The position numbers and the translations under genes are program-made. Shown one piece after another: positions 1-12,912 of a stretch of 64,000 nt of DNA (its first letter is position 1; each line of letters starts with the position of its first letter). The DNA is from Pseudofabraea citricarpa (Eukaryota; Ascomycota; Leotiomycetes; Helotiales; Dermateaceae). The notes beneath the pieces were generated by a model, which saw only the letters and a list, made by a program, of their open reading frames with translations, searched no databases and was not told the DNA's origin. Location: NCBI GenBank assembly GCA_029641185.1, contig JAPWGK010000007.1:1178001-1242000 (forward strand). The letters are read 5' to 3'.

Positions 1-379
1 AAACTATAAGAGCTCCTAAGAGTTCTAGAAGTTATAAATCCTAAGGAGACTCTAAGGATTTTATAAAAGATAAAGGTTTATATAAGTAAAATAAGTTTCT
101 TAGGTTATAAAGCTTTATATTTAACTTAAATTAATATTCTTTTATATTAGTAATAAGTCTACTAATATAAATAATTTCTTATAATATACTTACTTTTATT
201 TATTCCTAAAATAACCCGAGTAATCTTCTATTAGATTATTTAGGCTATTATATTATTAAGTAATAATAAGCCTAAATATTTAGGTTCTTTACCTTTATAA
301 CGTTTTAATCTTATATTTATATTAGAATTATTAATTCTTATATTATATTTAGGACTTAATTTATTAATAAAATCATTTG

Positions 380-581
<202 letters not shown>

Positions 582-999
582 TGAATTTTCTAGTATATTC
601 GAATTTTTATAAGATAATATAATATTAAAATCAAGTAATTCTTTAGATAATAAATCTAAATAATTTTCCGTATTAATATAATCGTCTTTATAATATAATT
701 CTTCTTTTATAATTATATCCCTAGTACTAATAATACCTTTATTAGGTATATATACTAAGTAATTATTTGACGATTCGAATCCTAATAATATTCCTTTATT
801 TGCTTTATTAGCAAATTTATTATTTCTTTTTTATTTTAGTTCTAATATATAATATAAAGAACCTATTATTTTAATATAAGAAATATTAGGTTTATTATTA
901 GTAATAACTTCGTACGAAGTTTTATTTATAATAGAATTATAAGTCCTATTTTTTATATAAGCTATAGATTAAATTATATAAGGCTAAAGTTTTAAAGGA

Positions 1000-2300
1000 A
1001 TATTCTTTTCCTTAGTAATACTAATTAATTATTCTATAATATAACGATTTAAACGCTCTAATATACCGTTTTATAATTAGGTATAAGAACTTATATATTT
1101 ATATATAATTCCTTTTAAATTAGTAAATAAAATTTATTTATTTAATTTTAATTCTAAAGTATTATCTAGTCTTAATACTTTAATTTTTATATTAAATTAA
1201 TTTTTAATTAAATTATAAAAATTAATTAATATATCTATAGCTTCGGCCTTTAACTTTATATTATATAACTAGATATACTTAGATTTATTATAAGTAAAGG
1301 TTATAAAATATTTTTGGCTTTTATTCCTAGTATTTTAAAAGGACTATATAAATTTATATTAAAATTAATTAATATAATAATAGGCTCTTTTTATAATATT
1401 CGACTTATTATTTTAGTAAATTTACTATAATAATACGAATTATAATTATTATAATTTTTATTACTAGGAATAACTAATCCTTTAGTATTTTCTATAATTT
1501 TAATTATAAAGTCTTTATTTATATAACTTAATCTTTTATAATATAAATCTAAGTTATTTTCCTTTTTAGGAATAATTTCGACTTTATATACTATAGGTTT
1601 AAGTATATTATAATTTACTTGAATATTTAAATAATAAGCGTTATAATTCTAAATAGCTTTAATTTTAATCGATTTATTTATATTAGTTATATACGCTTTA
1701 TTATTTGAAAATACTAAGGTCTACTTTTTATTAGTTAATTCTTTAGTACTAATTAAAGTGGTTTTTAATTTAGGAATATAATTAACTTTAATAATAGTTA
1801 TTTCCTAATTATTATATAATATAAGAATATTTCTTATTCCTTTAATAAGAATTTTATTACTATTAGCTAGTATAATATTCTTATTATTAATTAGTTTATA
1901 ATCTAATAACTAATCTTTATTATTCGTATAATATTTAATAGTACCTAAATTAAGGATAATTTTATTATCTAAATAATTAACTAAATTAATACTAGGATTA
2001 TTATCTTTAGATTTAATATAATCTAAATCTATATATCCTAATATAATTAATTTAGTCGAATTATCCTTAGTATTCGATTTTTTATTTAAATCCTTTTGTT
2101 TTTTATTATTCGAATTAGATTTATTCGAATTATTATTCGAATTCGTTTTATTTAAATTCTTTTTATTATCCTTTTTATTCGTATTATTTTTATTATATAA
2201 TTTAGAATATTTAATAAAATAATTAGATTTAAGGTAACCTTTTTTATTATACGATTTATAATAGGGAATATTACTAGCTTTATTAGCTTTTATATTAATA
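1000..2300 (-). mobile_element. RIP-destroyed Ty1/copia retrotransposon (gag-protease-integrase part)
   Basis: Reading the minus strand through the stops gives copia order from right to left. A gag zinc knuckle at about 2260-2219 has every Cys and the His replaced by Tyr in exact CX2CX4HX4C spacing. The protease active site at 1951-1937 reads NLGTI where DSGAT is expected. The integrase zinc-binding start at about 1546-1517 reads LYYKRLSYIN, resembling LWHRRLGHIN. An integrase core block resembling 'K.LR.DN..E' follows near 1160. Each difference from the family consensus is a C-to-T or G-to-A change, as RIP causes. Reverse transcriptase should lie further left, where I could not align it confidently. 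LTRs were not identified, so the element limits are approximate. The element is dead. Confidence 0.75.
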
Positions 2301-3469
2301 TTTATTTATTATTCCTCTAAAATTAATTCGAATATTAATTTAGAAATATTAATTAATTTAATATTCCTTCCTAATTCCTTAAATTTCCTAGAAGTAAATA
2401 AATTAAAAGAGCTAGGTAATTCTTTAAATAAAATCTACGCTAAAAATATCTTAGGAACTTTATAACCTAATTTCTTTAAATATATATTTGACGATTAAAT
2501 AATACTAGTATATTTGTTAATATTTAAATAAGAATTATAATTAGCCTCGATTAATTTATTAAAATACCTTCCTACTAATTTAATAATAAATTTACTAAAG
2601 GTACTATTAATAATTATATATAAGTTACTAGCGTCTTTTTAATCTTTAAATCTTTTATTTATTTTAATTAAAATAATTAATTATAAGATATCTAGTACTT
2701 TTAAATACCTAGTATTCTTATTATATTCAGATTTCTTTTTATAATATTTAACTACTAATTCCTTACTAAAAGGTTTTTTATAGTTAACTTTATTAGAATC
2801 AAGTAACTTTTTATTAAAATATAAGTCTTTGTTAGGTTCGGTTTTAGTACTATTAATATAAGTTATAAAACTATTAATTTTAAGAAATAAATTAGTATTA
2901 ATTTTTTATTTGATATAATTAATTATACTAATTAATTTATCTCCTTTAAAGGAAATATTATTAGAGGTTATTTATATATATATATATTTATATTATAATA
3001 ATAAACTAGTTAGATTTTATATATTAGTTATATATATATATAAATAATTAGGAAATATTATTATTTCCTAGAAATATTAATATTTATATATTATATTAAT
3101 ATAAGTTCCTATAATAAGTAGTTTCGACTTTCCTATAGAATTCTATTAAAAACTAACTTGAAAAATTAATAACTCTTTATATAAGAGAGTCACGTGAATA
3201 ATTTTTATAAATATAAGATTCTTTATAAAAAAATATAATATATATAATTTCCTTTTTCGGAAATCCTACGTATATACGCCTAAATATAATTATTTAGGTC
3301 TTTTTATACCTTTATAATACTAAAAATTTAATATTAGTATTTTTATCGATAAGTTCGATATATATATAATATTACTAAATAATAAGGTCTTTTATATTAT
3401 CTAGTAATATATATATAACCTACTAAAATTAATTTTTCTTATATTAGAATTTTTTAGAATAATATATAT

Positions 3470-3472
<3 letters not shown>

Positions 3473-3509
<37 letters not shown>
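3473..3509. repeat. (AT)n dinucleotide tract
   Basis: A run of about 18 AT units sits in the AT-rich compartment, flanked on both sides by similar AATATATATTAT blocks that make the whole segment close to palindromic. No function is apparent. Confidence 0.85.
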
Positions 3510-3511
<2 letters not shown>

Positions 3512-4191
3512 ATATATATTATAATTCGAATATCGAATAATTCGATTATTCGAATTATATATAAATTACCCCTCTCTAAGGATAGCTTCTTAGTAATTTA
3601 TATACCTAAAAAATTAATATAATATATACTAATTATATTAAAACAGACACGACTAGAATTTCCTAGTAAATATAAGTCGACTTTATATAAAACTAGGGTA
3701 ATTACTAGCCGGATACCTTAGTATATAAAGATAATAATACTACCTGCTATAAGATTACGTAATCGTAATAGTATTATCCCTAGTTATTATAGCTTATTCG
3801 CTTGCTATAAGCTGGCTATAGGGACGTAGGTTACGGGTTTTAATATATTAGTAATAATAAAGGGAGGTAGGAATATACCGAAATATTACTTCGGGAATAT
3901 ACGTAACCTAATATATAAGGCTCCGAAGTTAGTTAGTAAATCACGTGTTTAGTTATAAGACCGGGCTTATAACTTATTAGAGTATATATAAAATACTAAT
4001 ATATAAATACTAGTAATATATATAGCGTCGAACGAAACCGATTATATAATAAACTTAGTAAATAGTCGAAGAATAATTAATATAATAGAATATATTAAAT
4101 AAGTTATATATATATTAGTTTTTTATAGCTTAGGAATAACTACCTTATTATATATATAATTATTTAATTCTAGTATATTTGATATCACGTG

Positions 4192-4380
4192 TTATATTAA
4201 TAATATTAATTATAAATTAATATATATTAATAATATTAATTATAAATTAATATATATTAATAATATTAATTATAAATTAATATATATTAATAATATTAAT
4301 TATAAATTAATATATATTAATAATATTAATTATAAATTAATATATATTAATAATATTAATTATAAATTAATATATATTTA
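4192..4380. repeat. Tandem array, six copies of a 30-bp unit
   Basis: Six head-to-tail copies of a 30-bp A/T-only unit occupy 4201-4380, with copy starts every 30 bp, and a partial copy precedes them. The first five copies are identical as printed and the sixth diverges at its end. The array follows a CACGTG site at about 4186. This perfection contrasts with the decayed surroundings and suggests recent expansion by slippage or unequal exchange. Confidence 0.95.
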
Positions 4381-6190
4381 TAAGTATTTATTATAAATTA
4401 ATATTAATTTATAATTAGTTGATTTATAATCAAATATACTAGAAACTATAAGAAATATAAATTAAGTTTAATATTATATAATTCGAGTAAACTTAATCGA
4501 AAAATCGTATATATAACTAAAAACTCAGATTATTCTATCAAACTAGTCCCGATTAGGAAATTTATACCCGATTTAGAATCCTTATAAAAAACTATATAAG
4601 ATAAAACCTTTCCTTTTTAGGAAAGTTATATAACTAAGTTAGGAAAAACTAATTTAGTTATTTTTTATTCCTAAAGTTATAAAAACCTTAAATTATATAA
4701 GTTTATATAAAAGTATAATATTATATATAATAATATCTAATATTATTAATAAGTTAAAAGAAAGAGAAAATAAAATTTATAATAAATAATAAAGTTTTAT
4801 AAGATAATAAAATTTCTTAGTATATTTATCTTATATTTTTAAATTAAAACTAATTAAATATATATATTTAACTTTCATCTTATATCTTATTATATAATAA
4901 TTATCTTATTATTTTTCTATTAGGTTTTTAGTTATAATTAAACGCTTTAATAAACTAAGAAAAATATTATTAATTTATTATTATATATTTTTTTACTTAA
5001 TAAAATTAAAGATAAAAATCTAAGGGTTATATAAAGCGAATATTATTATATAACTTATAACCTATTATTACTTAATTTAATTATTATCTTATTATAAGCT
5101 TATTATCTATTATAATTTATTATTATTATTATATATTAACTAATAAAATTATTAGCTAAAGTTATATTATTATTATATATCTTATTCCTAGTTAATATTA
5201 GCTTTAGCTTAAGTATAAATATCTTATATCTAGGTAATTAATTCTAAGGAATTAGATATAAAGATATATATTAAATTAATAAATCAAATAATAAAAAAAT
5301 AATATTATTAGAAGCCTAAAATTTATTAAATTAAATATAATAATATTAAACTTAGTTACTTTTATAAATATCTTATTTATAGATAATAAGGACTTTTTAT
5401 TATAAATTAGATATATTATTATATTCTCTAATTTTATAAGAAAAACGAATATATTTTATTATTTATTAATAAAATATAAGAGAATAATATAAAGTATATT
5501 AGCTATTAAGTTATATAAAATAACTTATAAGTTTGATATTATTAAAGCGATTAAGTTATATAATTATTAAAAAAAAAAATTATTATAATATTATTATTTA
5601 TTTATATATTATATAAATTCGAAGTTATTATTTAATTATTTTATTTAACTAAGAATTATATAAGAAAAATATCTTATAATTAATATAATATACCTTTACT
5701 AGGTATACTAATATAAGAAGATTATAAAGATTAAGTAAATTAAGAGAGATATTAACCTAATAGATATTATAATAAAAAGTAAAAGTTATAATATACTTAT
5801 ATAACTAGTATTAACTAATTAAATAGATTTCTTTAGTTTTCTATTAGTTTATTTTAGAGGTTATAATAATAATAATAAATTTTAAACTTAAGAATAATTA
5901 TTCTCTAGCTCCCTTATAATTTAAATATAATTTTAAGAAACTTTAATTATAAGCTAGGCTTATAATTATTATATAATAAAAGTAAAGTTAATTTAAGTAA
6001 TTAATAAAGTATAAAAAGTATAATTTATATAATTTAATTAAAAAGAGCAAGAGATTATAGGGAAAAGCGTATTTATATAAGTTTAATACTTATTACTAAG
6101 CAGATTATATTAGTTATCCTAATCCCTTATATAATAAATTACCTTATCCCAGATTTCGTAATAAGATATTAATAGCTTTTTACCGGCTTA

Positions 6191-7039
6191 GGCAAGAATA
6201 GAGATTGAATATACATAGTAAAATCAGTTGTTCCAGGCCTCAGGACTTCACACCAAGATAATTCGGCGGAGGCCTACTTCTCCAGAATATGCTACAAAAT
6301 ATATCCATCGGACACTTTTATGCCTTACCGCAAATACAGCCCGACATCAGCTTCCAAACGTACCGCCATCATCCATAGCTGATCAATACAAGCCCCAGAC
6401 CCTGATTTTATGCCGCGTATGTAATCTCATATAATAGTCCGTTCTGGTCCTTCGGAAGAACAAATCCCGAGAGGGCCATTGGGACAGAGACCTTTGCCAT
6501 GCATGTAACCTTTTGGGGCGTTTGAATTATTTATTCCAATTAGACGTTGCACATGTTGATTTTGAAATTAACGAGGCTTTTGTGTGTTACTCCTTGATGT
6601 GCAAGATCTAGGAAAGGTAGTGGGAAGAAGTGTAAATGTAATCCTACGATTGGTTCAATCGGATTATAATACCTTTGCTTTTATCTTTGCTTGGAGAATA
6701 TCCGCTAGGTATTTGTCAAGAATCGTGGGGGCCTCATACGCTCTCGAAAAGAGGGGATGGGATATGGTTATACAACGTCGATGCGCGTGGGGCAGTGAGA
6801 AGCTCGACAAAAGCCTTTACGTTATGGATCCCCTCGTATATAAGATTGTCTGCACCTAGATCCTTCGCATCCACCTTCCCTCATACGTATATCTGTAAAT
6901 CAATACACCAGAGCACAAGAGATTCAATATCTCGGATTCTTTCCCCAATTCATATAGGAACAATCCTACACTCCTAGGGTTTGAAATATTCAAGACTAAG
7001 AGGTACTAGCAAAATGGTCACCGATTGCTGCTTTCCAGA
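6191..7039. other. No gene recognised
   Basis: Composition is gene-like, but the short open frames on both strands show no family resemblance and no convincing intron-exon structure. It may hold the 5' part of a small gene ending at 7330, or be transitional sequence between the repeat compartment and the gene space. Confidence 0.5.
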
Positions 7040-7330
7040 ATGACTGGAATCACCAAATCCTCTTCCCTGCCCTCGAAGGTGGACAAGCATCAACCGTGGA
7101 AAGAGGGTTGGCCCCAGGAGTTCAAGGACTCAAAGACAGTAGCTGGTAACGAGCGTGGGAGGGCTGTTGAGCGGGAGGACTCATCTTCACGAGTTCTTCG
7201 AGCGGGAACACCAAGTCCTCAGGGTGGAAAGGGAGGAGCTCCCTTTGCGGCTGCTATGATGGACGGGACGAAGGTTATTAGATTGGACGATAAGGCAATG
7301 TCGAAGGAGCTTTTCGCAGAGGAGGTCTAA
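7040..7330 (+). CDS. Hypothetical small hydrophilic protein
   Basis: An ATG-initiated open frame of 96 codons. The product is rich in Lys, Gly, Ser and Glu, has no signal peptide or membrane segment, and ends in a charged segment (RLDDKAMSKELFAEEV). I do not recognise a family. The low complexity and amphipathic end could belong to the last exon of a larger small gene starting near 6600. It is convergent with the decayed AsaB-like gene, whose stop is at 7452. No function is assigned and it may not be a gene. Confidence 0.3.
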   Translation: MTGITKSSSLPSKVDKHQPWKEGWPQEFKDSKTVAGNERGRAVEREDSSSRVLRAGTPSPQGGKGGAPFAAAMMDGTKVIRLDDKAMSKELFAEEV

Positions 7331-7451
7331 TTCAGATTGGATGAAGAGAATGGGATGGGTATATCTTTGCTTTTGTCAGATTGACAGAGTTGAAATTGTT
7401 TTCTTTTGATGATGTGACGATTATTTTGCCTTTGGATTTTTAATCGCCAAT

Positions 7452-8391
7452 TCAATATGTAACCAATGCGCGAAGTTCAATGCTTTCCCTTTCAGGCTCG
7501 TCTTTTGAACTGTACGGATTTGAAAATGAGCAGTGAGGTACTTGAATATGATTAGTTTATAGACTTGAGCGACACAATTCAAATGGCACATACCTGTGCC
7601 CTCGACCCACGAATCCGCAGACTTGAAAATGAGAACCTCTTCCGATTTATGCTCTGATAGATAGAACCATTTCTGATTAGGATTGTGGTGGACTTGGTAG
7701 CTCTCCAACACGTCGTCAATGTATACTTCGTCAAAAGGGATCAGATCCATTGTGTCAACCGAGCGGAGATCGCATAGTGCGAGTGGCCAGTCTTTCACGG
7801 GTCCTCGCAGGGGTTTCCATATGCTAAGGAGATTAGCAGCTTTCGAGATACTAGAAGAAAGGATGTACTTCAGAGCTTGGAATCTTCGAGTCTTGAGCTC
7901 GTTGGCAAGTCTTGGGCCGCCAAGCTGTCCGAGTAGTTTTTCTACCTCACCTAAAGTATAATCTGCACGACAGTTAGCAAAGAATACTCAAGCTGAGGAG
8001 ATGAGTGCGCATTCATCCGTGAGCTCGCACTACCGGTTGTCCAAATCCACTCTTGGAGTCAACTTTTCTTCTTATCTTGTCCTGTTTCCGAATCTGCCAC
8101 ACCAGTAAATATCAGACCTAAATAATGCTTCAGGTACTCCCTCATTTCTTCTTCGTAGACTGTTCGAAGTTTCTCTTCGTGAAAGAAATCTTCATAAGTT
8201 ATCTTGGTTGGCAAATTCACTGCCACGAAGCCTTGCGTGTCCAGTGAAAGCTCAGGCAAAAGCGGTCGCATATCGTAGATTGGAATGTTTTCAACCCATT
8301 GCTGCTCGAAATTGAGCCTCGGGAGGCCATCTGGGGGTGTGCATCTGACTTCGTATGCTTTTTCAGTGAGATAATGGTCAATTTGAGACAA
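7452..8391 (-). pseudogene. AsaB/CmcJ-type (GA4 desaturase family) oxygenase-like gene, apparently broken
   Basis: The conserved start block (PPDGLPRLNF, then DTQGFVAVNLPTK) lies at about 8350-8190. The ADYTLGEVEKLL block lies near 7970-7930, IWKPLRGPVKDWPLALCD at about 7820-7770, and YQVHHNPNQKWFYLS near 7710-7660. A spliced end reading PERESIELRALVTY stops at 7452. These blocks are in order and typical of the family, which sits in secondary-metabolite pathways and acts on small molecules. Three faults are visible. No in-frame ATG precedes the first block (a TAG intervenes near 8400). The frame stops at 8059 while the central RRKVDSKSGFGQPVVRAH segment is in another frame. No GT donor exists in the phase needed before the 7970 acceptor. 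An unusual exon structure is the alternative. The gene is divergent from dipeptidyl peptidase III. Confidence 0.6.
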
Positions 8392-8542
8392 CGTATGGGA
8401 CTAGTCGTTGTGACACAGGTCACGGGACGGACCTAGACTCTCACAAATCTCAACTCCCGAATAGGTATCCTCAACACTCCTCATTCAACCCTCCACTGAC
8501 GGACGTCTACCTTTCCCTCCACCCCCCACATATACGGCCATC

Positions 8543-11004
8543 ATGAAACCACCTCATGTCACCCGAATGTCCATATCGGAACCTTTCCAGAGCCTTACAA
8601 CGGAGGAGAAGCTTTACGCTTACCACCTAAGCCGGTATTACTTTTCAACTTATTCACGGCGACTGTTGGTACAGTAATTAATCGATGACTAGGGCAGCAT
8701 GGGCAGGCACGAATATCATTCTTCGCCAAGTCTCTCCTGAAGCGCCCATGATATTCGCCCTCATTATTGAGTTGCACAAGTCCTGCACGGGAAATTGGCC
8801 ATCTTTGCTTGACCAAGACGGATTGAAAGATATTCCATTCGCAGAAGCTGAAGAAAGCTTGAAGCAATTCTTGTTCTACTCTGCGACATTCATGAGCAAC
8901 ATGGGCAACTATTATGCAAGTAGAACTCGGACCACGTCTGAAAGATTATGAATTGTTGCATTCTAACTGTTTCCAGGGTGAAGGTGATCAGAAGTTCGTG
9001 CCCGATATCTCTCTCTCCTTCTTGACTGCATTATCCGCTGTGTCCGCCGCTGCAACGGACCTCTGCAAATCCTGTGCGGCAGCTCTTCTCTCTCCAACTC
9101 CTACTCACTTAGGCTATCCAAGTAAAGTTGCTCAGAGTGCCTACTATCCAGGCGATGTTCAGATCACAGAGAAAGAAATCGATGCTGTTGCACCTTTCCT
9201 AGTTGAAGCTAAAATACGGCCACGAAATACACGATTGGCGAAGTACCTGGATCCTGCCACGGGAAAGTGTGTTTTTGAAATCTTGCAGGCTTCAGTAGAA
9301 AAACCCTACGAGAAAAAGCTACTAGGACATCTTGAATCGGGAGAAGAAGTGAGGACCAGCATGGGCGACCATGCAACTGAACTCGAGAATATATGCTTCC
9401 ATCTCTCTCAATCCAGAGAGGCGACTGAAAACAGTCTCCAAAAGGAGTATCTCGAATACTATATTCAATTTTTCAAGACAGGCGACGCGCAGTTCTTTGA
9501 TAACTCTCAGCGAGTGTGGATGAAGGACAGGCAACCCCGCATTGAAACCTTTTTCGGGTTCAATCACAAATACCGCGACCCTGCTGGAGCAAGAGCGGAG
9601 TTCCAGGGATTTGTTTCTCTATTGGATGTGGAAGGCTCCAGGGAACTCAATCAGCTACAGAAAGACGCACAATCTTTTGTTTCTACCCTTCCATGGGCCC
9701 AAGGCGTAACGGACGGTAGTGCGAATGGTCCCTTTGAAATGTCCGTTTTTCAAGCGCCAGACTTCAACGCCTTTTACGGTAAGTCAAGACGGGACATCTG
9801 GACTTCGATATGTCTTGAGTGCTAATGCAACTGTGTAGCTCTGTCATACTGTGCCACAAACATGTTCCTTGGCATAAGCATGCCTGCAGTAAGTGGCTAT
9901 GAAAATCCCTCATTCCTGTGCTGATAGCTGCAGTTCTGTGATAACTGGAAAGACTATGCTTGGAAAAACTTGATGGTCAAAAACCGCGATCAAGCCTTGG
10001 GTATCGATGAATTGTCTCAGGGCGAGCCAGCATATTTCATCGAAGAATCTGAGAAGGAGACCTACTTGAAACACATCGATCAATCAGTCACTTTCAAAAT
10101 TGCGCTACACGAAGTCTTCGGCCATGGTACTGGTAAGTTGCTATCAGAAATCGGCACAGATGAGTACAATTTTGACATTGCGGCACCGCCTCTCAATCCA
10201 CTCACTGGGAACCCAATTACTTCTTGGTACAAGATTGGAGAAAGAACAAGTTCCGTTTTTGGTGATATGGATATGAGCATTGAAGAGTGTCGGGCAGAGT
10301 GCGTTGCTGCTTTTCTTGCCCAAGACACACGGATTCTCTCAGCTCTGGGATACACTAATGATAGTGCGATTACTGCCAACGACTGTAAGTTGCTAGAAAA
10401 GACACCAAAGTCCTGCCGCAACCGAGACGAGAATCGGCTAACAAAACCCATCACAGTGATTTATAATCTCTATCTTTCTTTTGGGCAACTTGGTATTACA
10501 GCTCTTGACAGCTACCAACTCGAGGACAACGTAAGTAACCCTGTTTCATCTCATGTCCAATCTCACATTTTACAGAAATGGACACAAGCTCACGACCGGG
10601 CTCGATTCGGTATCATGCGCCTCCTACTCACCACCAACAAGATCATGTCTCTGACATGGCACAATCCCGACACCGTAACCATCAGCATCGACCGTACCAA
10701 AATCGCTACAGATGCTAAAGCAGCAATCGCAGACCTAATGACGAAATTGCATATATATAGATGTACGGCTGATGGAGCTGCGGCGCAGAAGTTGTATAAA
10801 GAGCTTACGGAGGTCGATGAAGAGTGGCTAAAGGTTAGGGAAATTGTAGTTAGGAAGGTAAAGGAGGAACCGCCGAGGATTTTTGTCCAGGGAAATATAG
10901 TGGATAGGGAGGGAGAGGTAGAGATTAGAGATTATGATGCTACGCCTGAGGGAGTTATACAGAGTTGGGTTGAAAGGGCAACATGGCTGAATAAAGAGAT
11001 GTGA
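8543..11004 (+). CDS. Dipeptidyl peptidase III (peptidase family M49)
   Basis: Zinc exopeptidase that removes dipeptides from the N-terminus of short peptides in the cytosol. Seven exons: 8543-8634, 8693-8915, 8977-9778, 9839-9888, 9934-10384, 10457-10530 and 10576-11004. They give 2121 nt and 706 residues, close to the yeast enzyme. The family's HExxGH zinc motif is present as HEVFGH, encoded near 10110-10130, and the second zinc/catalytic segment is EECRAE, near 10285. The N-terminal half carries the NMGNY..GDQKFVPD block. The 8916-8976 intron uses a GC donor (gcaagt) with a normal acceptor and branch site. Two introns are only 45 bp. No signal peptide. It shares a 150-bp upstream region with the decayed gene on the other strand. 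All key residues look intact. Confidence 0.95.
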
Positions 11005-12912
11005 GATGTAGTAGGCTATGATGGTTGAATTCGAAGGAAAGAGGAAAAGACGCATGTACGCTTTTCAATACTATGACTTGCTTGTAACATATCTCAAGGG
11101 GTGAAAGGCCCAGATTACTGGGACAGATTCAAACAGTAAATCGGACAGGCTCCGTTAGAGCTAGCCCTGCTAATGCCTCAATTGTGCTTGATGGTAGTGG
11201 ACGAGATAGTCGAAAGGAAATATCCTGCTTGCCAAGACTTTTGGTAGGAGCTGTAGACAAACTCTGTAACAACAGAACCTTGCAATGGCACTGCCCTTTT
11301 TCAGTGGCCGAAGCTTCTTTCGAGTCATCTGAGCTGGAAAAAGTAATGTTGGAGACCTTTGTGAATTCACAGACTAAAACAGCTTTATGGAAGTATCACT
11401 CCCAGTAGATATTCCAATGCAAATTCTGTGAGTACTCAGAGTAGCTGCCTCCCAGTTGAACAGCTCTGCAAACAACCGAGTATGCTTCTCACTTTCATAT
11501 CTTCTAAATTGCCTTCGTGCTTCGAGTTACTCTTTGGATCGAGAAGTGCATTGGTTTTTTCGTTTGTGAAGTTCGATTTCGGTTGAAGTAATTTTTAGTT
11601 GCAGACAAAGTTATCGAAATCTCCTCCCTCTCACCTTATCATGCAATCGACTTGTACCGCGCTCACCAACTAAGCGTATGAGAAGAAGTTAGCTTTGGTA
11701 GTCTATCCGCGACTCGGGTCTTACCTGGCTATTCTTTAACGCCTAACTTGTAGAAGCAGTCGCGAAACCCAAAGTTTCGGCTTTCAATAAACTTATTTCT
11801 AGCGTTGCAGGTACGGAAAATTGTCGATTTCAATTTTAACGACACCTGCTAATTGTGATCAGCTTAGTAGAGTTTAGACACAGCAGCCGCATGTAATACC
11901 GTGACCGAACTTCATCTTGATTCTGTTCTAGTTCCTCCGCAATCTGATGCGGCTCCTGCAAGCGTTTTCACATCTTCACTAAGTATATCTGCTAGCCCAC
12001 GGAGAGAAACGTAATAGCCAACAAGATTTTAAAGGGGTAGTTCAGTTTGAGAAACAAAATCTTTAAGGGTAGTTTCCGGACGACCTACCGATATTCTAGG
12101 CGGAATTTACTAAGGCTGTTAGAAGTATTAGGTAATATCATTAATATATCTGGTCGGGAGGTCTATATAGATAAACCTTCTCCAGATGCTTGTAGAATAA
12201 TTACTAGAGTATTCTTAATCAAAATAAAGTGTTTTAAGTAAACGACTTAAAGAAATGAGTTTAATAAATTATTTTAAAACTAATATGAGAAAGAACCCTT
12301 CGAACCCAGAACTGTTACTGATCCAACTCTAGATCCGATCCGGGTACACGTGATATATATATATATATATCACGTGACACTACGAATTTCACCAGTTATA
12401 CATAAGGCACTATAGTAATTATTAAGCTTGACTTCATATTATCTCTCAATTCATGATCTCCTAAACCTCACACTAGCCTGTGCAGAACTATTCCTCCAAA
12501 TGGTCAAGTGGGATTTATTACACGATGAGAAGGGATCATCTTGGACGTTAGCGCACTACGCAGGGTCCAATCACGATAGTATTACTCAGCCAGTGTCGGA
12601 GAAAGTTGCCTCCCTTTATATAATTCTACCGCCCATCCGCTATCAATATCTCTTCGCAAATACTTTCCAGTGATTCATAAACATCTCTTCGCAAACACCC
12701 CCTAGTGATTGCAAATCTCTGACCGGATAATTCTCACTTCCATGGCACATCACCATGTCCCGCGATGGTATAAGAGGGTGCGACAGCCTCCCTTTCTGTC
12801 GACATATCTCCACAACCAAACGAACTGAGTCAAACGATTCATCTTCTCCTTACACCCTTCAACACTTTTCACTGGTCGCTTATCGCTGCCTTTTATATCG
12901 ACGAAACTGAAA
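11005..12912. other. Intergenic, no gene recognised
   Basis: About 1.9 kb between dipeptidyl peptidase III and the dehydrogenase. Short open frames have no family match. 12010-12300 is AT-richer and looks like decayed sequence. A perfect CACGTG-ended palindrome lies at 12347-12376. No tRNA-like fold was noticed. Confidence 0.6.
12347..12376. repeat. 30-bp perfect palindrome capped by CACGTG
   Basis: CACGTGAT, an alternating AT core and ATCACGTG form a perfect inverted repeat. CACGTG is the core site of bHLH and some bZIP regulators, so this is a double E-box joined by a cruciform-prone AT core, about 540 bp upstream of the dehydrogenase start. It may be regulatory or a chance AT expansion between two sites. 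Confidence 0.7.

Noticed and set aside
12047..12241. 64-codon open frame in AT-rich patch
   Set aside because: No homology signal and composition of decayed sequence.
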